A stretch of 64,000 bases of DNA, taken from Calorimonas adulescens. GTDB lineage: Bacteria > Bacillota > Thermoanaerobacteria > Thermoanaerobacterales > UBA4877. The notes under the pieces were generated by a model. The model searched no databases, was not told where the DNA came from, and saw only the letters and a program-made list of their open reading frames with translations. Within the stretch, counting starts at the first letter, position 1. Each line of letters opens with the position of its first letter. Of this stretch, positions 17,727 to 23,525 are shown one piece after another. The stretch spans positions 1-64,000 of the forward strand of contig NZ_VTPS01000010.1 in NCBI RefSeq assembly GCF_008274215.1, given 5' to 3'. Both the position numbers and the translations under genes were made by a program.

Positions 17727-18625
17727 GAAAAAATATAGTGCTTCTCTTATTGGTAGTTATGATAGGCCTGGCCGGCTGTTCGCTTTTTTCATCAGAAAAA
17801 CCAAAAGCTGAGCCGCAGGAAAGACAGATTGATGTGACTCTTTATTATGCGAACCGTGATAACAGTGACCTTGTGAAGGAAAAAAGACATATTAGTTATA
17901 AAGAAGGAGACAATCTTTACAAGATTGTCATTGAAGAACTTTTGAAAGGACCTACAGACAAAGATGCCTATCTGAGGGTACCTGAAGGTACCAAGGTAAA
18001 TAGCGTGACTTTAAATGACGGGGTTGCCAGTGTGGATCTGAGCGGTTTCACTGGTTTTAAAGGAGTTATGGATGAGGCTATGGCAAGAGCATCAATAGTA
18101 AATACCCTGACATCTTTAGATGGTGTAGATAAAGTGCTTATAACTGTAAATGGGAAAGAATATATAGGAGCAAGCGGTAATCCAGTAGGCCCTATGGGCC
18201 CTATAGATTTTTCTGATATGTACAGGGTATACTTTTCTGATATGAATGGTGAATATCTTGTACCAGAACTGAGAACTATAGATAAATCAAAGCCGCCTGC
18301 GGAAGCTATAATAGAAGAACTGATAAAAGGACCAACAAGAAGTGACCTGACAAAAACCATGCCTGATGGTACCAGACTGATCTCTTTAGAAGTAACAAAT
18401 GGTGTCGCTTATGTTAATTTTTCAAGGGAATTTAAGGAAAATCACTGGGGAGGGAGTTCAGGAGAGACCATGACCCTTTATTCTGTAGTAGATTCTCTAA
18501 CTGAACTTCCTGAAATTAAGAAGGTACAGTTCCTCATTGAAGGGAATAAAACAGATACATTGGCCGGTCATTATGATATATTAAATCCGTTGGATAGAGA
18601 CCCAACATTAATAAAGGATGAGTAA
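17723..18625 (+). CDS. GerMN-domain lipoprotein
   Basis: A 300-residue secreted lipoprotein. The signal peptide ends in GLAGCS, with Cys19 as the lipidation site. Two GerMN domains follow (about residues 38-150 and 165-285), each with the family's ...EELLKGPT... and ...EELIKGPT... motif. GerM takes part in sporulation and germination, where it anchors the SpoIIIA-SpoIIQ channel ring in Bacillus; other GerMN lipoproteins have unassigned roles. The GTG start overlaps the TGA of the selB relic by two bases, which suggests it was once coupled to intact selB. Confidence 0.88.
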   Translation: MRKNIVLLLLVVMIGLAGCSLFSSEKPKAEPQERQIDVTLYYANRDNSDLVKEKRHISYKEGDNLYKIVIEELLKGPTDKDAYLRVPEGTKVNSVTLNDGVASVDLSGFTGFKGVMDEAMARASIVNTLTSLDGVDKVLITVNGKEYIGASGNPVGPMGPIDFSDMYRVYFSDMNGEYLVPELRTIDKSKPPAEAIIEELIKGPTRSDLTKTMPDGTRLISLEVTNGVAYVNFSREFKENHWGGSSGETMTLYSVVDSLTELPEIKKVQFLIEGNKTDTLAGHYDILNPLDRDPTLIKDE

Positions 18626-18628
18626 ATA

Positions 18629-18657
18629 TTGACAATGGACCTCAATGATAGTAATAT
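18629..18657 (+). promoter_or_regulatory. Promoter of the tRNA-Sec gene
   Basis: TTGACA at 18629-18634 and TAATAT at 18652-18657 with a 17-base spacer, ending 13 bases before the tRNA. It is one of the best promoter matches in the window. Confidence 0.7.
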
Positions 18658-18670
18658 GTGAAGAGTGTGC

Positions 18671-18769
18671 GGAGGAGTAGATGGGTGCTGGTGTACCTCA
18701 TGGTCTTCAAAACCAGTGTGACGCCTTAAAGAGGTGTCGGGTGGATTCGATTCTCAAATACTCCCGCCA
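18671..18769 (+). tRNA. selC: tRNA-Sec (anticodon UCA), possibly decaying
   Basis: This 99-base gene has the unusual length, the long variable arm (GACGCC pairing with GGTGTC) and the anticodon loop CTTCAAA with UCA that define selenocysteine tRNA, and it ends in an encoded CCA preceded by G. Several pairs expected in a working molecule are missing: the acceptor strand GGAGGAGT faces ATACTCCC instead of ACTCCTCC, the T stem GTGGA/CTCAA has two mismatches, and the outermost anticodon-stem pair is A-G. The promoter is intact. With selB truncated nearby, loss of function is likely (inference), although a divergent working tRNA cannot be ruled out. Confidence 0.78.
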
Positions 18770-18819
18770 TTTTTTAACAATATTGTTGCCCCGTTCATAT
18801 AATGAATGGGGGTGATGAT

Positions 18820-19122
18820 ATGTCTGATATATTAACTGTCATTATATCCGTTATCATTTCTGTGCTTATCTATTTTATTGGACTTCCCTATCTTGTTAAG
18901 ACTTTGGGTCAGGACAGGATGGACACTATAATGCAGATAGTAAAAAATGTTGTTTATTCCATCGAACAGACGCTAAGGGATGTGGATGGAGAAGTAAAGA
19001 AGCAAGAGGCAATGAAATTAGCGAAAGAAATTTTGGGCAGTTTAAAGATAGAAATTGACGATAAAATGCTTGATATGCTGATTGAGTCAGCAGTGTTTTT
19101 AATGAACAATTCTTTTAGATAA
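18820..19122 (+). CDS. LL-H-type phage holin-like protein
   Basis: A 100-residue protein with one N-terminal transmembrane helix (about residues 3-25) and a long helical tail containing SIEQTLRDVDGEVKKQEAMK, which resembles the LL-H holin family (Phage_holin_6_1). Such holins form membrane pores in phage lysis, but isolated copies are common on clostridial chromosomes with unknown roles. The start is the ATG after GGGGGTGAT; the open frame extends six codons upstream. No other phage genes are adjacent. It lies 50 bases after the tRNA-Sec gene. Confidence 0.72.
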   Translation: MSDILTVIISVIISVLIYFIGLPYLVKTLGQDRMDTIMQIVKNVVYSIEQTLRDVDGEVKKQEAMKLAKEILGSLKIEIDDKMLDMLIESAVFLMNNSFR

Positions 19123-19161
19123 TAATTATTTATAGATACAATTTATTATTACTGAAATTTG

Positions 19162-19170
19162 TGGTATAAT
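19162..19170 (+). promoter_or_regulatory. Extended -10 promoter for the rubredoxin-like gene
   Basis: TGGTATAAT (TG-n-TATAAT) lies 38 bases before the small gene's start; no clear -35 element is seen. Confidence 0.5.
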
Positions 19171-19207
19171 AAAATAAATAGAAAAACTTATTAGAGGAGG
19201 GAAATAA

Positions 19208-19327
19208 ATGGCTAAATGGAAATGCACCTCATGCGGAGAAGAGAGAGAAGGTAGATGCAAGCCCAAGAAATGCAAGAGCTGTGGTGGTACTGAATTTGAA
19301 AAGATGCCGGAGGATAGTGCAAAATAA
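19208..19327 (+). CDS. RCKP-type rubredoxin-like mini-protein
   Basis: A 39-residue protein with two cysteine pairs: KCTSCGEEREG, then RCKPKKCKSCGG. The RCKPKKC segment and the two knuckles match small rubredoxin-like proteins annotated in anaerobic Firmicutes; they likely bind one iron or zinc. It has a strong RBS (GAGGAGGGAAATAA), its own promoter and its own terminator, so it is a genuine monocistronic gene despite its size. A role in electron transfer or oxidative defence is suspected for the family but not shown. Confidence 0.78.
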   Translation: MAKWKCTSCGEEREGRCKPKKCKSCGGTEFEKMPEDSAK

Positions 19328-19355
19328 AAGAGAGCAATGCAGGCTCTCTTTTTTA
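19327..19355 (+). terminator. Terminator of the rubredoxin-like gene
   Basis: AGAGAGC pairs with GCTCTCT around AATGCAG and is followed by six T. It also lies at the 3' end of the converging gene on the minus strand, with A residues on the other side, so it may serve both. Confidence 0.85.
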
Positions 19356-19826
19356 TGTTTTTGAATGTGCCAGTTTTGCACAGGCGGCTGCAGCCACACC
19401 TGCAATAAGGTCATCCAGGAAGGTGTTGCATTTTATTTGTTTGTCTTCATTGAGTTTACCCAGTATACCAGGCTTAATCTTATCTAAATATCCAAAATTA
19501 GTCAGTCCTATTGAGCCGTATACGTTTGTTATACTTAGTGCCAGTATCTCATCGATCCCAAACAGGGATTCATCTCTTTTTATGATATCCAAAAGAGGCT
19601 CTTCTAACTGGTTGTTTTCTGCCAGTACATCCAGTGCTATGCCGGTCAATATTGCGTTTTGTACTTCCCTCTTTTCGAGGACATCCTCGACAGTTTCAAT
19701 ACAATCATCAATATGGATGTCAGGTATGTAGCTTTTTTGAAGTTCATATACAAGTACGGCAATGTCTTCTACCTTTACTTTTCTTTCTTCTAACTTCTTT
19801 AATACAATATCTTTCATATTTTCCAT
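19353..19826 (-). CDS. Phosphatidylglycerophosphatase A-related protein (YutG-like)
   Basis: A 157-residue protein of the PgpA family, close to Bacillus YutG. Diagnostic segments are SIGLTNFGYLDKIKPGILGKL and FLDDLIAGVAAAACA, where the acidic FLDDL.AG motif belongs to the PgpA active-site region. PgpA removes a phosphate from phosphatidylglycerophosphate; the YutG branch lacks the long membrane segments and its substrate is not established. GGAGGTG lies 13 bases before the ATG, a rather long spacing. It converges on the rubredoxin-like gene. Confidence 0.75.
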   Translation of the reverse strand: MENMKDIVLKKLEERKVKVEDIAVLVYELQKSYIPDIHIDDCIETVEDVLEKREVQNAILTGIALDVLAENNQLEEPLLDIIKRDESLFGIDEILALSITNVYGSIGLTNFGYLDKIKPGILGKLNEDKQIKCNTFLDDLIAGVAAAACAKLAHSKT

Positions 19827-20000
19827 GATGGTTTATTTTCACCTCCAAACTTTATATATAACTAAAAATTGATTTTAGAACATTTTAGAAAATAGCGTAA
19901 GACCTGTATCTGATTAATTTCTAAGGAGAAAGATAAAATAAACGCCCTGACTATTATACCAGATATATTTGATATATTGAAGCTGGTTAGTTTTTATCGC

Positions 20001-20029
20001 TTTACAGTAGATGGATTTTAGGTTAAAAT
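20001..20029 (+). promoter_or_regulatory. Promoter of ilvE
   Basis: TTTACA at 20001-20006, a 17-base spacer, and TAAAAT at 20024-20029, 33 bases before the start codon. Confidence 0.5.
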
Positions 20030-20061
20030 TAAAAGAAAAATTTATTAGGGGGAATATTATA

Positions 20062-20937
20062 ATGTTAAAGGTTTATCTAGATGGAGAATATGTTGATGCC
20101 GATAAAGCAGCTATTTCTGTATATGACCACGCAGTGCTTTATGGAGACGGAGTTTTTGAGGGAATCCGGGCCTATGATGGTATTCTTTTCAGGCTGGAAG
20201 AACACATAAAGCGACTCTATGATAATGCCAATGCCATTAAATTGGACATACCTCTTTCTATGGGAGAGATGAGTAATATTGTAGTTGAGACTGTAAGAGT
20301 TAATCAGTTAAGAGACGCTTACATACGGCTTGTGGTCACAAGGGGTAAGGGTGACCTGGGGCTTGACCCTAGAAAATGCCTTAAGCCCACAGTATTTTGT
20401 ATTGCTGATAAGATTACTCTTTATCCCCCTGAGATGTACGAGACCGGTATGAAGGTTATCATAAGCAGCATCAGGCGAAACAGGGGTGATTCCATAGATC
20501 CCCAAATAAAATCACTCAACTACCTCAACAATATACTTGCCAAGATCGAAGCAAATAATTTGGGATATCCCGAAGCGATATTTTTGAATCAGGAGGGATA
20601 TGTGGTTGAGTGTACTGGTGACAATATATTTATAGTTAAAGACGGCATACTTATAACACCACCGGTAGAGGCTGGTGCTCTGGTTGGAATAACCAGGAAG
20701 ACAGCAATAGAAATAGCTGAAGAAAAAGGGATAAAGGTACAGGAAAGACTTTTTACACCCTATAACCTGTATACTGCTGATGAGTGTTTTCTTACAGGGA
20801 CCGCTGCTGAAGCAATCCCTGTTGTTGAGGTGGATGGCAGGCTCATCGGTGATGGAAAACCAGGTCCTGTTACTAAACTTATATTAAGCGGTTTTAAAGA
20901 TGTGATAAAGGTGAAGGGCACAAGGGTATATGAATAA
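20062..20937 (+). CDS. ilvE: Branched-chain amino acid aminotransferase
   Basis: A 291-residue class-IV PLP aminotransferase. VYDHAVLYGDGVFEGIRAYDG is the family N-terminal block in shortened form, the PLP lysine lies in PQIKSLNYLNNILAK, and ECTGDNIFIVKDG and FLTGTAAEAIPV complete the pattern. It transfers amino groups between glutamate and leucine, isoleucine or valine. The ATG after AGGGGGAATATTATA is used; the frame extends 17 codons upstream without an RBS. It stands alone, with its own promoter and a shared terminator. Confidence 0.92.
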   Translation: MLKVYLDGEYVDADKAAISVYDHAVLYGDGVFEGIRAYDGILFRLEEHIKRLYDNANAIKLDIPLSMGEMSNIVVETVRVNQLRDAYIRLVVTRGKGDLGLDPRKCLKPTVFCIADKITLYPPEMYETGMKVIISSIRRNRGDSIDPQIKSLNYLNNILAKIEANNLGYPEAIFLNQEGYVVECTGDNIFIVKDGILITPPVEAGALVGITRKTAIEIAEEKGIKVQERLFTPYNLYTADECFLTGTAAEAIPVVEVDGRLIGDGKPGPVTKLILSGFKDVIKVKGTRVYE

Positions 20938-20950
20938 ATTAAAAAAATTA

Positions 20951-20995
20951 TTAAAGAGGCCATATTGGTTTAAATTACGGCCTCTTTAAGTTTTT
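20951..20995. terminator. Bidirectional terminator between ilvE and the AlaX gene
   Basis: TTAAAGAGGCC (20951-20961) pairs with GGCCTCTTTAA (20979-20989). T runs follow on the plus strand and A runs precede it, so both converging genes can stop here. It overlaps the last codons of the minus-strand gene. Confidence 0.85.
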
Positions 20996-22163
20996 CTTTT
21001 AATACATTGACAATTATTTCGGCATTTCCTTTGATTACATATTGGACCTGCTTGCTGCTGCCGCCACCATTACCCTCAAACAACATGGGTATATCACTAA
21101 ACAGGCCTTTTAAATTTACATTAATATCTTCGGAACGGGTTACGATAAATTTCTGTTTATCAGAAATATTGCCTATTATGCTGATGGTTTGAGGATTTTG
21201 AGACAGTTTAGCAGAAATAATACGTAGCAGTTCCTCATCATAGTTATCAAATAATTTTACAACAAGCTTATAATCGCTATTTAAATTTTCACAGCTATTG
21301 AATAGGTCCTTTGCAATATGTAACCCCAGTTCATTTTTCAGGTCTTTAATCTCCTTCTGAAGAATTTTATTTTCATGCTCAAGAGATACAATGCGATCTG
21401 TCACCTCATACACAGTGGTGGAAAAATGGTTTGCCAGCATTTGAACTATATTATTGACATCTCTAAAATAATAGAGTGCCCCCATTCCACAGGTAAAATA
21501 TAGCCGTGTCTTATCCTTATTTTTTTCCCATCGGATTATCTTAATTATGCCGACTTCTCCAGTATTTTTTACGTGAGTTCCACCACATGGAGAAAAGTCA
21601 TAACCGCTTATTTCAACAATCCTTACATTTTCCTTTACTGAGGGTTGTTTTCTTAGAGGAAGTTTAGCAGCCTCCTCAGATGAAACTATATAGGTACATA
21701 CAGGTAAATTCTTATATATTATGTTATTTGAAAGGTCCTCTGCTGCTGATACCTCTTCATCTTTAAGGTCTGTCCTGTTCAAGTCTATGTGAGAAATATT
21801 GTCACCTATATGGAAGCTATCAGTGGAGGCATTATAAAGTTTTATAAAAGCCGCGGAAAGTATATGCTGCCCAGTATGCTGCTGCATGTTATAAAATCGT
21901 CTTTCAAAATCGATAGTACACTTATATGCGCCTGTATTAATCTGTTTATCGATTATATGATAAATAATGTTATCCTTCAGAACTACATTCAGGACCTTGG
22001 CATCACCAATATAACCGGTATCGTGCGGCTGGCCGCCAGACTCGGGATAAAAATACGTATTTTTGAGTATTGCTGCATAACGTTCTCCATAGGGTATCAC
22101 CTCTATAATATCAGCAGTAAATTCTGTTTTGTATGAATCCTCATAATATAGTTTTTCGGTCAT
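20970..22163 (-). CDS. Alanyl-tRNA editing protein, long AlaX type
   Basis: A 397-residue protein related to the editing half of alanyl-tRNA synthetase. The zinc-site motifs are QQHTGQH (His96, His100) and CGGTHVKNTGEVG (near residue 195). YFYPESGGQPHDTG marks the N-terminal beta domain, a coiled coil follows (about 255-290), and the C-terminus is DHHA1-like with FEGNGGGSSKQVQ. Such proteins hydrolyse mischarged Ser- or Gly-tRNA-Ala. The presence of the C-terminal DHHA1 domain makes it the AlaX-L form. It is transcribed towards ilvE. Confidence 0.88.
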   Translation of the reverse strand: MTEKLYYEDSYKTEFTADIIEVIPYGERYAAILKNTYFYPESGGQPHDTGYIGDAKVLNVVLKDNIIYHIIDKQINTGAYKCTIDFERRFYNMQQHTGQHILSAAFIKLYNASTDSFHIGDNISHIDLNRTDLKDEEVSAAEDLSNNIIYKNLPVCTYIVSSEEAAKLPLRKQPSVKENVRIVEISGYDFSPCGGTHVKNTGEVGIIKIIRWEKNKDKTRLYFTCGMGALYYFRDVNNIVQMLANHFSTTVYEVTDRIVSLEHENKILQKEIKDLKNELGLHIAKDLFNSCENLNSDYKLVVKLFDNYDEELLRIISAKLSQNPQTISIIGNISDKQKFIVTRSEDINVNLKGLFSDIPMLFEGNGGGSSKQVQYVIKGNAEIIVNVLKEKLKEAVI

Positions 22164-22326
22164 TATATCACCTCAGCATAATTATACAGCAAAATCTAAT
22201 TTTAACGCAATAAATTGAAATATGTACGGTAATGACAGCCTCGATAGGAAGAGTTAAAAAATTTATTTTATTTAGAGGAAATTATTGGTAAATATAGAAT
22301 TATATTCTAAAGAAGGAGGGTCAAAA

Positions 22327-22548
22327 ATGGATAAAAATAACTTGCCTGGTATCTTGAACGAGTTGGGGGAAAAGATAAAAGGCGATAAGATATTATCAGA
22401 GATATATGATAACTACAATTATTTTGCTGAAATAGAGGAATTGGATGATAGGTACAGGTGCGGTTTGAAAATAATTGAAATTTATTTAAGATTAAAGGAT
22501 ATATGTAAAAAATTTAATTTTGATATTGATTTAGGTAACAATATGTGA
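22327..22548 (+). CDS. Hypothetical protein, 73 residues
   Basis: I do not recognise this protein. It is small, soluble-looking and mostly helical, rich in Glu, Lys and Tyr, with one cysteine in RYRCGLKI and one in DICKKF. An AAGGAGGG ribosome site lies six bases before the ATG, so it is likely translated. It sits upstream of the Spo0E-like gene, 45 bases apart, and may share its transcript. No homologous family was apparent. Confidence 0.55.
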   Translation: MDKNNLPGILNELGEKIKGDKILSEIYDNYNYFAEIEELDDRYRCGLKIIEIYLRLKDICKKFNFDIDLGNNM

Positions 22549-22593
22549 TATCATTATTTCCGCACGTATTTACATAAAGAGGAGAAATGATTA

Positions 22594-22770
22594 ATGGAGG
22601 CACTGTCCCTGGAAAGAGAGATTGACAGCTTGAGGGATGAACTCTATTGTATGATTGATGAAAAAGAGGAGCGAAAATCAGAAAGGGTTTTAGAGTGCAG
22701 TAAAAAGCTTGATTATCTTATAGTAAGATATCATAAAGTATTTTCTCAAAGGATATCTGAAGGGGAGTAG
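22594..22770 (+). CDS. Spo0E-like aspartyl-phosphate phosphatase
   Basis: A 58-residue protein: two helices joined by a loop, with the family signature CSKKLDYLIVRYHK (S-x-x-L-D-x-L-I-x-x-Y). Spo0E-type phosphatases remove phosphate from Spo0A and delay sporulation. AGAGGAGA at proper spacing supports the ATG. Its last codons and stop (GGGGAGTAG) form the first strand of the following yybP-ykoY riboswitch, so the coding region and the riboswitch share bases. Confidence 0.83.
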   Translation: MEALSLEREIDSLRDELYCMIDEKEERKSERVLECSKKLDYLIVRYHKVFSQRISEGE

Positions 22771-22840
22771 CTCATTCTGGACTGTCGTCATCACGGCAAT
22801 GCCCGGCAGGACAGCAAGAATTCCTTGGGAGTGAGACCTT
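22757..22840 (+). ncRNA. yybP-ykoY manganese riboswitch
   Basis: The conserved features of this class appear in order: AAGGGGAGTAGC (22760-22771), a GTCGTCATCACGGCAATGCCCGG core (22784-22806, with CGTCATCACGGC and TGCCCGG the recognised parts), CAGCAAGAATTCC, and GAGACCTTT (22833-22841), whose CCTT can pair with the opening AAGG. CTCATTC (22771-22777) can pair with GAGTGAG (22829-22835). The class binds Mn2+ and often controls P-type cation ATPases. The next full gene is such an ATPase, but an insertion-sequence relic now lies between. Confidence 0.85.
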
Positions 22841-22868
22841 TATTTGAATAAAATAAGGGTCTCTTTTT
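22833..22868 (+). terminator. Terminator of the Mn riboswitch
   Basis: GAGACC with TTTATTT pairs with AAATAA and GGTCTC around GAAT, followed by five T. It reuses the 3' strand of the aptamer, as expected for ligand-dependent antitermination. Confidence 0.85.
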
Positions 22869-22875
22869 GTATATT

Positions 22876-22887
22876 TTTAAAACATTA
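22876..22887 (+). repeat. 12-base direct repeat, left copy, flanking the IS relic
   Basis: TTTAAAACATTA here is repeated exactly at 23497-23508, on the other side of the decayed insertion sequence. It looks like a target-site duplication. Confidence 0.6.
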
Positions 22888-23496
22888 AGTAATTGCGAAA
22901 GGAGGTAGGTCAAAAAATTCAGATGAGCCTGAAAATGTCTAAAAGCAACAGAACTTGACTTTTTAAGCTCAAAGTGGATGGAAAGTTTGACTTAATATAT
23001 GCAGGCAGAAAAAAATGGGCGCAGGAAATAAACCCATTGGATATAGGTACCGGGAACCTTTACAAAGCCACAAAAGTCACGAAGTTCCTTTGAGTACTGG
23101 AGAAAAATCAAAAGAAGTCTGTCAGTAGGAATGGAGAAAATCCGCTGAATGAGCAAAGCCCAAAGGAAACCGGATAAAGGATATACACGATTTCTACCAA
23201 TAGAGGAATAAAAGTGATTATAGAAGGAAGACGGAATAAGTTCTTCAAGATCAATGTTTTCTTCAAGAAGTGAAAGGAAGTGATATTTATCATTTCCAAA
23301 AATACTATTACAGTCGGAATAAATGTCTGCAAAGGATAATTGTTTCGGTCTTGTCATAAGTTAATAACTCCTTTCCGAGATGTTGTTTTATTATTGCTCA
23401 TAACTTAATTTTACCACATTTTGGAGAGGAGTTATATATAAAAGAAATAAATAAAAGCCTGTATTTATGCAGGCTACGGCGTTTTGCAAACGCCTA
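22888..23496 (-). mobile_element. Decayed insertion sequence between riboswitch and ATPase gene
   Basis: About 609 bases flanked by the 12-base direct repeats. It contains the N-terminal third of a transposase on the minus strand. The ends show a loose inverted relation (TTGCGAAAGGAGGTA at the left, TTGCAAAACGCCGTA read from the right). Two hairpins lie near the right end (23456-23475 and 23477-23493). An intact element would be more than twice this long, so a large internal deletion has occurred. Confidence 0.68.
22992..23357 (-). pseudogene. Truncated transposase (DUF772-type N-terminus)
   Basis: The first ~100 residues (MTRPKQLSFADIYSDC... to ...RDFCGFVKVP) look like the N-terminal region of a DDE transposase, with the DUF772-like pattern FYNHFYSSIGRNRVYPL followed by QRIFSIPTDRLL. 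After VP the sequence becomes unrelated (GTYIQWVYF...) and stops. The catalytic DDE part is missing. The family could be IS5- or IS1182-like; I cannot decide by eye. Confidence 0.72.
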
Positions 23497-23508
23497 TTTA
23501 AAACATTA
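23497..23508 (+). repeat. 12-base direct repeat, right copy
   Basis: Second exact copy of TTTAAAACATTA, directly followed by TTGAAAGGAG, the ribosome site of the ATPase gene. Confidence 0.6.
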
Positions 23509-23525
23509 TTGAAAGGAGAATAAAA

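Noticed and set aside
19423-19731. Plus-strand open frame of 102 codons opposite the YutG-like gene.
   Set aside because: The minus-strand frame shows clear PgpA-family motifs; the plus frame is its shadow.
17569-22903. The 15-base sequence AAGTAATTGCGAAAG occurs both in the selB relic (about 17568-17582) and at the left end of the IS relic (about 22887-22901).
   Set aside because: In an AT-rich 64 kb window a few exact 15-base matches are expected by chance, and at the first place it reads sensibly as SelB (EVIAK). I do not take it as a shared IS end, though both lie at junctions.
23456-23493. Two adjacent hairpins (AGCCTG/CAGGCT and GGCGTTT/AAACGCC) before the ATPase gene, considered as a terminator or riboswitch.
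   Set aside because: They fall inside the IS relic, have no T run, and fit better as subterminal structure of the element.
22881-23525. CRISPR-like or tandem array around the repeated TTTAAAACATTA.
   Set aside because: Only two copies, 609 bases apart, with a transposase remnant between.
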